Shown here: piece after piece, positions 1-7,796 of the stretch
Layout of the letters: each line of letters opens with the position of its first letter
Numbering within the stretch: the first letter of the stretch is position 1
DNA from: an uncultured Acidobacteriota bacterium
GTDB taxonomy: Bacteria > Acidobacteriota > Terriglobia > UBA7540
Reading direction: 5' to 3'
Assembly: GCA_937900045.1 (NCBI GenBank)
Contig: CALCEB010000107.1
Coordinates: forward strand, 1 to 26,538
DNA: 26,538 bases
Notes under the pieces: generated by a model
The model's input: the letters and a program-made list of their open reading frames with translations, nothing else
Told to the model about the DNA's origin: nothing
Database searches by the model: none
Translations under genes and position numbers: made by a program

Positions 1-418
1 TGCCGAACCCGCCCCGGTTCGCCACCCCCGCCCGATCGGTCACGTCGGTGAAGGTCCCGTCACCCTTGTTGTGATAAAGCCGGCTGGTTGGAGGATCAGG
101 ACCCACCGGCTGGCCCCACGGACCCGGCTGATTGACGAGATAAAGATCGGGAAAGCCGTCGTTGTCATAGTCTCCCCATGCAGCGCCCGAACCCATATCT
201 TCGGGAAGCTGGTGAGTTCGCGCTCCCGAAGAGTGAACGAAGTCAATGCCTGCTTCCTTCGTAACATCCGTGAAGATGACATGCGGATGGTTTACGGGCA
301 GGGTGCGCGCCTGGCTGTTAAAGACTTCCTTTTTGGGCCGGGATGATTTTCTTGAGCAGCCTGTGAGCGCGTCGGCGAGCAATCCCACACCCAAGACAGT
401 GAAGCTCCGGCGATTCAT
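1..418 (-). CDS. CRTAC1/VCBS (FG-GAP) repeat lipoprotein, 3' end outside window
   Basis: Translating the minus strand from the ATG at 418-416 gives 139 codons with no stop, running off the left edge. The N-terminus (MNRRSFTVLGVGLL...) is a lipoprotein signal with a lipobox LTGC, cysteine near residue 21. The mature part carries two FG-GAP/VCBS-type units: VIFTDVTKEAGIDF, then GAAWGDYDNDGFPDLYLVN (calcium-type D-x-D-N-D-G), then LYHNKGDGTFTDVTDRAG. This pattern is typical of CRTAC1/ASPIC-UnbV proteins, secreted beta-propellers of poorly known function. Its ATG overlaps the TGA of the upstream cytochrome gene (ATGA, 418-415), and GGGAGG lies 4 nt before the start, so translation is probably coupled. 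The membrane or periplasmic surface location follows from the lipobox. The specific role is unknown; a link to electron transfer is only by context. Confidence 0.85.
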   Translation of the reverse strand, partial: MNRRSFTVLGVGLLADALTGCSRKSSRPKKEVFNSQARTLPVNHPHVIFTDVTKEAGIDFVHSSGARTHQLPEDMGSGAAWGDYDNDGFPDLYLVNQPGPWGQPVGPDPPTSRLYHNKGDGTFTDVTDRAGVANRGGFG

Positions 419-2514
419 CGTCCTCCCTTGTCATCTCGTGACTTCAAGTTTATGTGCCGGTCACGCGTGGGAACTACTTTGTCAGAACTTCGATTCATCA
501 AGGCTATCTGAGTGCTGGTTGAGGATAGATCTGTAATCGGAGCCTTCAGTAATTGCCCTGGAAATACAAAATTCATGAAGTACTGGTTAGCCTTCCGGTA
601 GCGCAACCGGGCTGTAACCTCCAGGGGGCCCTTCGTGTGTCTTGGGACCGTGAATTGGTAGGCATACATATCCGAATAACCCGGGACAATGGAGCGCTTG
701 AAGATGGTGCCCACGTAATGCCACAGATGATGCCGTACAATGGGCTTACCTTCGGGGTTTACGCCGATAGACCTGAGGACGATCGTTCCCGGCTCGACGT
801 GGTTTTGCGCGTTGAGCACACCTGAATGGAAAATGACCTGTCCCTTCTGGTCACGCACTTCAATCTCGACCCAGGCCCGGATGAGATCCAGCGGGCCCGT
901 GGCGAAATTGTGGCCTGCCTTGTTATTCGTGAGCACAACGCGAAACTGAATTTTCTGGCCGGGCTGGGCGGTGGCAGGAGCTACAACCTTAATCGGGATC
1001 ACTGGGCCTTTTGGCCAGATGTTCGCAATCTCCGGAATCACCACCTGCCCCTTTAGCCATGCAAGCACGCGGCGAGTTTGCCCGGCGGCGTCATAGGAAT
1101 GAATCATTGCCGGCATGATCTGGTTGGAGGCGGCGAACCAGTGGTTGCGATGCTTGAGGCCAAGACCCACGCTGTGATCGTAAGGGTCTGCCATGCGTAG
1201 GCGATGGGCCGTTACGGAATACATGTGGCATTGCTGGCAGTGCAGGCGGTCCGTAGGATTTGGATTTGTGTTCCACGTTCCCGTTCGCCATTCGTCGTAC
1301 TGATTTTGGAGCTGCACCCATCCAACATGGTTAATCTGTTTATTGATGAATTGCTTGTGGCAGGAGGCGCACGAAACAGGTTTCTTTACGAGTGAAACGT
1401 CGTAATCGCTATCATGTTGCCAGGGATAGGCCCGGATCAGGAAGTGGGCAACGGCCGCGTCATAACGCCCGCTGTCGTACTCAAACAGGTAAGGTTTGGG
1501 AGGAGCAAACACGTAGTTTCCGTTGCCTTGCACATCCACGCGGACCATGGAATGGCACACCACGCACGAATCGCCTTCCTTGAACCCAGGCGCTTCCACC
1601 CCCGTGCTGGCATCCTTGTAAGCCGAGAGCAGCGAGACAGGATCGTGACAGCCCGCGCAGTAGCGCGCGGCGGGAATGCCCTCCTCCTTGATCATAGCGG
1701 TTTGCACACCCTGGAAAAACTTGTCTTCGGAAGACCAATGGTGGGCGCTTGCCCGCCACTCCTGGTAGATGGCGGTGTGGCAACCGGACGCCCCGCAGGA
1801 TTTCGATTGGGAGAGAATCTGCGGTGCAACGGGCTTACCGCTTTGGGTCGTCGCCAAGCTCGGCGCAAAGGGATCTTTCCCATACGGTAACTTGTAGCCT
1901 GTGGGCAGCTTGTAGTGGGTGTAATCGGGAGCGCGATAAACCACGGCCGCAACGCCCACGATGAATAAAAGCGTTACCATTGTTTCTGCCGCCAGCACCC
2001 ACATCCTGCGGCGCCCGGCTGACAACTCTACAGGCGTTCCTTCAGGAGGGTGGTTGGCGCCGTGAATCAAGATGCTCTTGGGCCCAGGCCAAACGTGGAC
2101 CACAATGAACGGAATCGCTGCCAGGCCGCTCCACAAGTGCACACGATCCCAGAAGTGGCTGATGTTCAGTGAAAAAACCGCCTCCCAGCTCACCACAATG
2201 CCGCTGATGGTGGTGACGGCTATGCTCCAAAACCCGGCATAGGCGCAAAATTTCCTGAAACGCCAGCGCGTCTTCCGCGTAGCCAGCCAGTGGCTGAGCT
2301 GCCAAATGGCCAATGGAACCACCAACAGCAATCCGAACGCCGTATGAAGCAGCACGGCCATTTGCGCCGGGACGCTGAAGGGCAACAGCCAGATCCAGAG
2401 CCCCGTGAGCGTCAGAAAAAGTAAAACCCCTCCGACCACACCGAAGCCGAGGATGCCGTGCTCCCTTAGAAAAGCATGGCGAACCGATGAAGCTGAATGT
2501 CCGTTTTGGCTCAT
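415..2514 (-). CDS. Membrane cytochrome: b-type 4-His domain fused to pentahaem c domain
   Basis: A 699-residue protein. Residues about 20-195 form five predicted membrane helices. Four histidines (H57, H75, H126, H140) sit in helix-like positions as expected for two b haems, similar to cytochrome b561/NarI-type domains. The periplasmic part has five c-haem motifs: an atypical CX4CH (C240-H246) and four CXXCH at 286, 317, 382 and 426. A C-terminal beta-sandwich (about 500-680) contains NNKAGHNFATG, resembling the tail of cytochrome c554-type proteins. The likely role is moving electrons between the quinone pool and periplasmic acceptors; the direction is not shown by sequence. GGAGA lies 6 nt before the ATG. 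It follows the DsrE-like gene by 48 bp and overlaps the lipoprotein gene by 4 bp. The family is recognised by motifs only; no enzyme name can be assigned. Confidence 0.85.
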   Translation of the reverse strand: MSQNGHSASSVRHAFLREHGILGFGVVGGVLLFLTLTGLWIWLLPFSVPAQMAVLLHTAFGLLLVVPLAIWQLSHWLATRKTRWRFRKFCAYAGFWSIAVTTISGIVVSWEAVFSLNISHFWDRVHLWSGLAAIPFIVVHVWPGPKSILIHGANHPPEGTPVELSAGRRRMWVLAAETMVTLLFIVGVAAVVYRAPDYTHYKLPTGYKLPYGKDPFAPSLATTQSGKPVAPQILSQSKSCGASGCHTAIYQEWRASAHHWSSEDKFFQGVQTAMIKEEGIPAARYCAGCHDPVSLLSAYKDASTGVEAPGFKEGDSCVVCHSMVRVDVQGNGNYVFAPPKPYLFEYDSGRYDAAVAHFLIRAYPWQHDSDYDVSLVKKPVSCASCHKQFINKQINHVGWVQLQNQYDEWRTGTWNTNPNPTDRLHCQQCHMYSVTAHRLRMADPYDHSVGLGLKHRNHWFAASNQIMPAMIHSYDAAGQTRRVLAWLKGQVVIPEIANIWPKGPVIPIKVVAPATAQPGQKIQFRVVLTNNKAGHNFATGPLDLIRAWVEIEVRDQKGQVIFHSGVLNAQNHVEPGTIVLRSIGVNPEGKPIVRHHLWHYVGTIFKRSIVPGYSDMYAYQFTVPRHTKGPLEVTARLRYRKANQYFMNFVFPGQLLKAPITDLSSTSTQIALMNRSSDKVVPTRDRHINLKSRDDKGGR

Positions 2515-2562
2515 AATTAGTCTCCGAAGGCTCTTATTTCGGGCCGGCCGTCGGTCCTGGAG

Positions 2563-2913
2563 TCAAAAAACGAGGACCCTGTCCGCTTCCTGTGTCCACG
2601 CGGTGAGTTCGTCGAGAGAACTCCGCTTCGTTCCTTCCGCGATCATCTCGGGTTTGATCCCGCGCGCGTCCATGCAGCTACCGCAGATGCCGATCCGTGC
2701 GCCTTTGGCCGCCAGAATCTTCAACATTCGCTCGATGTTGTAATACCCGTTGGGGGTGGTTTGGGAGGCTATTGAACATCCCGCGGCGTCACCCATCAGG
2801 AAAACCGCGACGGTGACTCCTTCCTGTTTTACCAGAGAGTTTGCCAGACGCAGGCCATTGTAACTGCGCTCCGAGCCATAAGGCGCGTCGTTAAGAATGA
2901 TAAGATATTTCAT
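2563..2913 (-). CDS. DsrE/DsrF-like family protein
   Basis: A 116-residue protein when started at MKYLIILND. I chose this start because GAGAGG lies 7 nt before it; an upstream in-frame ATG at 2952 would overlap the SQR-like gene and has no such site. The sequence shows the DsrE fold pattern: a first beta strand (KYLIIL), NDAPYGSERSYNGLRLA, the core VTVAVFLMGDAAGC, and the conserved CGSCMDARGI near residues 80-90. The cysteines of CGSC are the likely persulfide-carrying or redox site, as in sulfur-relay proteins of the DsrE/TusD group. It lies 32 bp after the SQR-like gene and 48 bp before the b/c cytochrome, consistent with a sulfur-handling operon. Hexamer formation and the actual partner are not visible from sequence. 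Confidence 0.85.
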   Translation of the reverse strand: MKYLIILNDAPYGSERSYNGLRLANSLVKQEGVTVAVFLMGDAAGCSIASQTTPNGYYNIERMLKILAAKGARIGICGSCMDARGIKPEMIAEGTKRSSLDELTAWTQEADRVLVF

Positions 2914-2945
2914 TGCGTGCCTCTCATGCGATCGTGGAAATTCGC

Positions 2946-4184
2946 CTACCACCCGAAATCTAAGGATGGCAGGTCATGCCGGATCCGGGCCAAGTAGTAC
3001 CGCTCAAAAGCCAATTTCAGGTATCGCGCCCACTTGCCCCGTTTGGCGATCACTTTGTTTCGAGGGGGCAGGAACGGGTCAGCGGAGAAGTAGAAAGCCG
3101 TGTCCCCCGCATCGCTGATGCAAGTTGAAGGCTGCGTCAAACCATCGATTTTCGTTCCGCCCCGGAATTCCGCCACGATGTTCGATGCCGCGGCGCGGGC
3201 CATCAGTTCCGTCATGTGCCCGGTCTTGGGCACAGCGACAGGAACGGGCGTCGGCTTCGGTGGAGCGATGGCCACGGCGACCCCGGCCGCGTAGATATTC
3301 GGAAACTTCGCACTGGCAAGCTGGGGGGTGACGTTGATAAAGCCCTTCGGGTTGGCGAGGCCATCGACTGCCCGTACAAACGGACTACCGAGGAACGCAG
3401 GAATCACCAGGGAGAAGTCGAACAAGTGCTCCGACCCGTGCACAAGCACCAGGCGATCGGGGCGAGCCTCAGCAATCCGTGCGTTGGTAACAAAATCGAT
3501 ATTCCGCTCGGCAAATTCATCCTGGACCATACGGGACGAGGCGCCGATACCCCCGACACCGAAATGACCGACGAAGGGCTCAGGGGTAATGAAGGTCAGC
3601 GAGAAGCCGTGACGCTTCCTGGCTCTCTTGAGCACGGTGTCGATCATCATCACGAGTTCATAAGCCGGACCAATGCAACTCGCTCCCGCGGCAGCCCCGA
3701 TAACGATGCGCCCGCTACCCCGCGCCAAAACACGGGCCAGCACGTCGCGGGCTCGCACGGCCTCATCCACGGTGAACGTGGAATGGGTGTAGCCTGATTC
3801 AGGCCCCAGGCCGGGGATCGCGGCGTAGTCGAGGTCCGCACCCGTCGCAATGAGCAGAGCATCGTAGCCGAACTTCCCTGACGCAGTTCCCACCTCGCCT
3901 TTGTCCGGATCCAGGCTGTCCACTTCTTCGGGGACAAAACGGATTCTCCGGCGCCGAAGTGGTTTCTCCAGAGGAACCTGGAGTGTGGAGGGTTTCCTCC
4001 ACCCGAGGATCACCCACGGCAACGAGGGCATGAAGGTAAACTCGCGCTCTCGGGAAACGACGGTGATCTCCACTTCTTTACCGAGTTGTTTGCGGAGTTC
4101 ATAAGCAGCGTTCACGCCGCCAAACGATCCGCCAACAATGACGACCCTTCTCTGCCCACTTCTCATCTGTCGGCCCACGACCAT
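2946..4184 (-). CDS. Sulfide:quinone oxidoreductase-like FAD flavoprotein
   Basis: A two-dinucleotide-fold flavoprotein of 412 residues from the ATG at 4184 (AAGGTG about 9 nt upstream). A second in-frame ATG at 4166 is possible but lacks a good site. VVIVGGSFGGVNAAYEL is the FAD-binding GxGxxG. ALLIATGADLDY is the typical ATG motif, and FPNIYAAGVAVAI is the second FAD segment. Two cysteines fit the SQR pattern: GASCIGPAYEL, a signature around one redox cysteine, and STCISDAGD near the C-terminus. The third cysteine of classical SQR is not obvious, so this may be another SQR type or a flavocytochrome-c-like enzyme. Known SQRs are membrane-peripheral and pass electrons from sulfide to quinone. 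The neighbouring DsrE-like and cytochrome genes fit that role. Confidence 0.82.
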   Translation of the reverse strand: MVVGRQMRSGQRRVVIVGGSFGGVNAAYELRKQLGKEVEITVVSREREFTFMPSLPWVILGWRKPSTLQVPLEKPLRRRRIRFVPEEVDSLDPDKGEVGTASGKFGYDALLIATGADLDYAAIPGLGPESGYTHSTFTVDEAVRARDVLARVLARGSGRIVIGAAAGASCIGPAYELVMMIDTVLKRARKRHGFSLTFITPEPFVGHFGVGGIGASSRMVQDEFAERNIDFVTNARIAEARPDRLVLVHGSEHLFDFSLVIPAFLGSPFVRAVDGLANPKGFINVTPQLASAKFPNIYAAGVAVAIAPPKPTPVPVAVPKTGHMTELMARAAASNIVAEFRGGTKIDGLTQPSTCISDAGDTAFYFSADPFLPPRNKVIAKRGKWARYLKLAFERYYLARIRHDLPSLDFGW

Positions 4185-4192
4185 CGAGCTAT

Positions 4193-4236
4193 TCACCTTG
4201 ACAACAAGCTGAACACGCCCGCAGCTTTCATGGAGG
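4193..4236 (-). repeat. Dispersed 44-nt repeat, copy A, with a 12-codon mini-ORF
   Basis: By eye this stretch matches 5719-5762 at 37 of 44 positions, including an uninterrupted 19-nt core (AACACGCCCGCAGCTTTCA on the plus strand). On the minus strand it holds ATG-KAAGVFSLLSR-stop (4231 to 4193). The mini-ORF stop is 8 nt before the SQR-like ATG, and its last codons overlap the Shine-Dalgarno-like AAGGTG. It could be a leader peptide coupled to the flavoprotein gene, or simply a copy of an intergenic repeat family. Confidence 0.6.
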
Positions 4237-4287
4237 TGCCAGTCTCTTTCCCGCTGAACCAGGATACACAAGGTCTTCTGTACTGCT

Positions 4288-4299
4288 AATTCGCGAATT
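4288..4299. other. 12-bp perfect palindrome AATTCGCGAATT
   Basis: AATTCGCGAATT lies in the 157-bp gap between the RidA-like stop and the SQR-like start. A perfect 12-bp palindrome in an intergenic region can be a repressor site. No -35/-10 pair was recognised next to it, so the role is open. Confidence 0.3.
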
Positions 4300-4341
4300 C
4301 ACAGACATCACAAAACGAGACCTGCGCTATCCGCCAGCGAT

Positions 4342-4839
4342 TTAGCCCGCCGACTCGAAAATCGCCATCACTTCGATTTCGATCAGTAGATCAGGCCGGC
4401 AAAGGACTGCTTGGATGCCGGTCGAAGCGGGCAGTGGATCAAGTTCCTGTCCCTTGAAAAACTGAGTCCGAATCTCGTTAAAGGCTGCGTAATCACGCTC
4501 GATATCGCGAAGGTAGCAAGTGGTCCGGACCACGTCGTGCCACGTGACTCCCTCGGCCTCAAGCAAAGCTGTAAGGTTATGGTAGGTCCGCCACACCTGG
4601 CTGCGGAAATCGCCCGGGTGGGCCGTCTGACCGTGCTCGTCCACGCTGGCCGTGCCTGAGATCAGCAATATGATGATTCCTCTGATGTCCAGCCGTAATC
4701 CTCGCGAAAAGGAGGATGGTTGGGAGTAATCATACGCCTCGTTCAGAAGGTGTGGTGAGTGGATAGCTTTCTTGGAGATGGGCTTGTGGGATGGCTGGTT
4801 GAGGTCAGTGTTTTCAACCGCTAATTCGATGCGCTTCAT
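4342..4839 (-). CDS. RidA/YjgF/UK114-like family protein
   Basis: A 165-residue protein. After an N-terminal extension of about 35 residues it shows the RidA-type fold: YDYSQPSSFSRGLRLD, LLISGTASVDEHGQTAHPGD, a helix QVWRTYHNLTALLEAEG, VVRTTCYLRDIERDYAAFN, and PLPASTGIQAVLCRPDLLIEIEVMAI. Classical RidA hydrolyses reactive enamine/imine intermediates, is about 130 residues long and uses an arginine late in the chain. Here CRPDLLIEIE holds an arginine at a comparable place. The extension and SGTAS variant suggest a divergent YjgF subgroup, perhaps closer to chorismatase-like members, so the substrate is not predicted. AGGAGG lies 9 nt before the ATG. It sits 75 bp after the oxygenase gene on the same strand. 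Confidence 0.8.
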   Translation of the reverse strand: MKRIELAVENTDLNQPSHKPISKKAIHSPHLLNEAYDYSQPSSFSRGLRLDIRGIIILLISGTASVDEHGQTAHPGDFRSQVWRTYHNLTALLEAEGVTWHDVVRTTCYLRDIERDYAAFNEIRTQFFKGQELDPLPASTGIQAVLCRPDLLIEIEVMAIFESAG

Positions 4840-4914
4840 GATTCAGGGCCTCCTGGAGACCGTTCCCGGAAATCCAAAAAAGTGCTTTGCTGCTTACGGT
4901 CTGGCGACTCTACC

Positions 4915-5652
4915 TCAGCAAGCCTTCATGGGATAGCCATCCGGATCCTTCCCGCGTAAGCGTCGCCACCACACTTGAAACGTAGGAATGTTGATGGTAA
5001 CGATGAATAACTTTCGCAAAGCGCCTGGCGGGCACTCCAGCGGTCGTACGCCGTGCCAGGAATGGGGAGTGCGCTGGAAAAGCAGGCCTTCATTGCCCAC
5101 TGCGTCCAGAACAGCGGCCACGCGGAACTGATCGAAATCCGGCGCCGAATGAGCCCTGAAGCGCCCTCCGTCATCGAGAATGAGAATCTCGCCGCCCCAG
5201 CGCGCATCCCAATCCTCTGCCGTGTTGAAGTAGAAGATGTGCGTGCCCAGTTTGCGCTTGGCGTCGCAGTGCGGCGAGACGGAGCAGCCTTGCCATGCGT
5301 AGTACCATTCCAAGGTGAGAACGAATTGCTCATCAGGCTGCAGGCCAAACATCCTGCGGAGAAAAGACTCATAGGTCTCGCTATGAATCTCAGCGATAAA
5401 TTCCCTCCACGGTTCCGCCAGCTTCAGATCTGTGCGGTGATGCAGGATGTAGCGGTCATGGCTGCATTGCCCGTGCGAACGCTTAATCCCTACTTTCCGC
5501 TCAAAAAGCGAAACGTCAGGAAGACTCTCACGGAGAAGCTGGAAACCATCCCTCGTCAGCGTGTTTTCGATGCTGACCCACGGATAGGGGCGCTGTGTGT
5601 GGAACGGCCCGGAAGAGATTCCATTGAGGCAATCGGGATTTAGGTATTCCAT
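4915..5652 (-). CDS. 2-oxoglutarate/Fe(II)-dependent oxygenase family protein
   Basis: A 245-residue protein with the double-stranded beta-helix signature of Fe(II)/2OG oxygenases. The facial triad appears to be H128-x-D130 (SPHCDAKRK) and a distal histidine at about 200 (PHSWHGVRP). A basic residue follows in the LRKLFIV segment, where 2-oxoglutarate would be held. The spacing of about 70 residues fits the prolyl-4-hydroxylase-like superfamily. Substrate prediction is not possible from sequence. The ATG at 5652 has a modest AGG about 7 nt upstream. Copy B of the 44-nt repeat and a terminator of the preceding gene lie upstream, so transcription may start anew in 5653-5790. Confidence 0.82.
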   Translation of the reverse strand: MEYLNPDCLNGISSGPFHTQRPYPWVSIENTLTRDGFQLLRESLPDVSLFERKVGIKRSHGQCSHDRYILHHRTDLKLAEPWREFIAEIHSETYESFLRRMFGLQPDEQFVLTLEWYYAWQGCSVSPHCDAKRKLGTHIFYFNTAEDWDARWGGEILILDDGGRFRAHSAPDFDQFRVAAVLDAVGNEGLLFQRTPHSWHGVRPLECPPGALRKLFIVTINIPTFQVWWRRLRGKDPDGYPMKAC

Positions 5653-5718
5653 GGTTAACCTGCCGGCATCATAATTTGTGGTCTTGCTCGGGAAGGTGGC
5701 CGATGTGAACCTAACAAT

Positions 5719-5762
5719 TCATCCTGACAACAGGTCAAACACGCCCGCAGCTTTCACGGAGG
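5719..5762 (-). repeat. Dispersed 44-nt repeat, copy B, with a GTG-started 12-codon mini-ORF
   Basis: The second copy of the element seen at 4193-4236. The minus strand reads GTG-KAAGVFDLLSG-stop (5757 to 5719). It has the same length and stop as copy A; two of the codon changes are synonymous (TTC/TTT, TTG/CTG). It ends 66 bp before the oxygenase ATG. Confidence 0.6.
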
Positions 5763-5790
5763 CCGTCCGCTTGCGGCCACTGAAGACGCC

Positions 5791-5860
5791 AGAAAACAAA
5801 AACCGGGCGTAACCAGGATTTCCACCGCCCCTCAGGCAGCAACAATCCTTGTTACGCCCG
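5791..5860 (-). terminator. Intrinsic terminator of the small minus-strand gene
   Basis: Arms 5804-5820 and 5844-5860 pair over 17 positions with one mismatch (CGGGCGTAACCAGGATT against its complement) around a 23-nt loop. On the minus strand the stem is followed by GTTTTTGTTTTCT, a U-tract. The hairpin starts about 70 bp after the stop at 5931. It fits factor-independent termination of that gene and separates it from the oxygenase. Confidence 0.8.
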
Positions 5861-5930
5861 CACTTCCCCAATCCAAGATTGGAGCCGTCAGACGTTTCTA
5901 AAGCTGGCTTGCTTAAAAAAGATCCCGAAA

Positions 5931-6224
5931 CTAAAGAGTTCTGGCCGCATCTTCAGCCAGCAGTCCTTGGAGCCGTTTGCGAAGTTCCTCAAGCTGGCGG
6001 GATTTGAAGGCCCTCCGCGTTTCCTCCAGCACCCGAATTGTTTCCTGGACCGCCGCGCGATACTTGCGTCGCGGGCCACAATCAACCAAAACGCAATAAT
6101 CAATTGGCTTGCCCGAGGGCTGGCGGTCCCCAACCACTTGGAGGAGAACTTGCCGTTGATACTCCACCCGTTCGGTTAGCTCCCGCGACATTTCCTCGAT
6201 GTAATCTGCAAGACTCAAGTCCAT
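5931..6224 (-). CDS. Small hypothetical protein, probably helical
   Basis: A 97-residue protein I do not recognise. It starts MDLSLADYIEEMSREL and is rich in charged residues. After a middle segment (YCVLVDCGPRRKYR) the C-terminal half (VQETIRVLEETRRAFKSRQLEELRKRLQGLL) looks like a long amphipathic helix or coiled coil. There is no signal peptide or membrane segment, so it should be cytosolic. AGGG lies a few bases before the ATG, and a strong terminator follows, both supporting a real single-gene unit. It is divergent from the radical SAM gene across 273 bp. Confidence 0.6.
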   Translation of the reverse strand: MDLSLADYIEEMSRELTERVEYQRQVLLQVVGDRQPSGKPIDYCVLVDCGPRRKYRAAVQETIRVLEETRRAFKSRQLEELRKRLQGLLAEDAARTL

Positions 6225-6497
6225 AACCCTGCCCGTCCTTGCTATTGTCGCAACATCGCCTGGGTATCAGAACACCATGCGCCGCACAGGTCAATAATGC
6301 GAATACACCATTTTCAAGCTTTTGATCAACGATGGACGCAACGCTGTGATCCGCGATCAGCCCCGAAGAGCCCCTGTCAAAATCTATGGGCGCTACGGCG
6401 TCAGGTCAATGTGACAGAGCTACCATTCAAAGGGACATATCTGCTATTGCGGACAGGCTCTGAGATGTGCTACCGCTAAGCTTTGAAGGGTCCACTC
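6225..6497. other. Divergent intergenic region, nothing definite
   Basis: These 273 bp separate the divergent small hypothetical and radical SAM genes. TTGATCAA (6322-6329) and TGATC-CGC-GATCA (6347-6359) are small palindromes, but no convincing promoter pair was found. A 60-codon plus-strand frame here lacks a ribosome-binding site and was not called. Confidence 0.4.
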
Positions 6498-7796
6498 ATG
6501 CTGAATGGCGGCCAAGGATGTGGCGTGCCTTCCGCTCTCGCCGAATCACTGAACGAGGAGTTGGTGCCCCGGATTCCGCTCAATCCCTGTGAACTTGAGA
6601 TCGATTTGTTGTGCAATGGACTTCGTGTCACCTCCCCGGGTCAACTCGAAAAGGATGGACGGCCCGTCTCGCGGAGGCGCGCCGGGCTGGGTAGCGGGTT
6701 GGAGTTGATGATCCCCGGAAGGCTCAAAAGTATCTGGGTCAACGTTCCTGTAATAGAGAGCTTTGCTCTTCGGTCGTGTTACCGGCTGCTTTGCGACTGG
6801 CAGGGAACTTTCATAGTGGATGAGCGGCAAGGCTTTCGTTATCCAGTCCAACTGCCTCCGGAGCCAGCTTGGTATCGGCGGCTTACCTCGCGCGGGTCAC
6901 GCATGGACCAGATTGGTGTGCTCCAGGGGACATACCTCGGCATTTATCTTTCCAACGCCTGCGGGCTGTGGTATCACGTTCCGCGGATGAACTGTAAGTT
7001 CTGTACCACGGGCCTCAACGTGGGTATCAATGAGGCGGCGCAAAAAAGCATCGAGGACGTCGTTGAAGTGGTGTGCGCCGCCAAAAAGGAATCCGGGGTA
7101 ACCTTCATCCATTTTAATTCAGGTTACCAGACGCATCGTGACCTCGATATCGCCGCGCCCTACATCGAAGCCGTCAAGTCGCAGGTAGGATGCTTGGTGG
7201 GTCTGCAGTTGATGCCAACACGCGATTTGAGGAAATACGACCGTCTGATCGACCTGGGCGTTGACCACTTTAGCTTCTGCTACGAGTTTCAGAACGCGGA
7301 GTATTTTTCGGAGATCTGCCCTGGAAAAGCCAGGCTGGTGGGACAAGAAACCTTTTTTCGTGCCTTGGAGTATTCAACTAACAAATTGGGGAAGGGCACA
7401 TGCTCTGGGGAGGTCATCGCTGGAGTGGAACCATTACACGATACGATCAAAGCCATTGATTACATTACCGGCGTTGGCGCTTTTCCCACCGTCTGTGTCT
7501 TTCGCCCCACCATCGGCTCCGACATGGAACGATGGCCACCACCGCGTTATGAAGACATGGTGACCGTCTTCCGTCATGTGTATGAAGCCTGCCGCAGGAA
7601 CCATATCCCGATCGACCTTGCGCCGAACATTGAAGTCAGCCTTGTCGTGCAGCCTGGCGATACGCTTTACCTCGCTCCGCGGGATTGGAGTTCTTGCTGG
7701 TATAAGCAACGGCTTCGAATGTTGAAGTGGATGGCGAGGCCTTACTTCTGGTGGAAGCGCCGGCCCAGGAAAATGCGTGGCTCGGACACTCTCTGA
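6498..7796 (+). CDS. Radical SAM family enzyme with CX10CX2C cluster motif
   Basis: A 432-residue protein from the ATG at 6498, chosen because GAAGGG lies 7 nt upstream; an in-frame TTG at 6483 is less likely. The cluster-binding cysteines are C155, C166 and C169 (ACGLWYHVPRMNCKFCTTG), giving CX10CX2C instead of the canonical CX3CX2C. The downstream barrel carries VTFIHFNSGYQTH, LVGLQLMPTRDLRKYDRLIDLGVDHFSF, IAGVEPLHDTIKAIDYI and PTVCVFRPTIGSDME. This resembles lipoyl/biotin synthase-like radical SAM proteins. The first 130 residues have no motif I recognise. The C-terminus is basic and aromatic (MARPYFWWKRRPRK), possibly membrane-touching. It stands alone and converges on the PAS-LuxR gene, so no substrate can be inferred. 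Confidence 0.82.
   Translation: MLNGGQGCGVPSALAESLNEELVPRIPLNPCELEIDLLCNGLRVTSPGQLEKDGRPVSRRRAGLGSGLELMIPGRLKSIWVNVPVIESFALRSCYRLLCDWQGTFIVDERQGFRYPVQLPPEPAWYRRLTSRGSRMDQIGVLQGTYLGIYLSNACGLWYHVPRMNCKFCTTGLNVGINEAAQKSIEDVVEVVCAAKKESGVTFIHFNSGYQTHRDLDIAAPYIEAVKSQVGCLVGLQLMPTRDLRKYDRLIDLGVDHFSFCYEFQNAEYFSEICPGKARLVGQETFFRALEYSTNKLGKGTCSGEVIAGVEPLHDTIKAIDYITGVGAFPTVCVFRPTIGSDMERWPPPRYEDMVTVFRHVYEACRRNHIPIDLAPNIEVSLVVQPGDTLYLAPRDWSSCWYKQRLRMLKWMARPYFWWKRRPRKMRGSDTL

Noticed and set aside
6347..6359. TGATC-CGC-GATCA as an Fnr/Crp site
   Set aside because: The spacing of the TGAT/ATCA halves is 5, not 4, and the gene nearby shows no link to such control.
6297..6479. 60-codon plus-strand frame before the radical SAM gene
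   Set aside because: No ribosome-binding site and no protein-like pattern.
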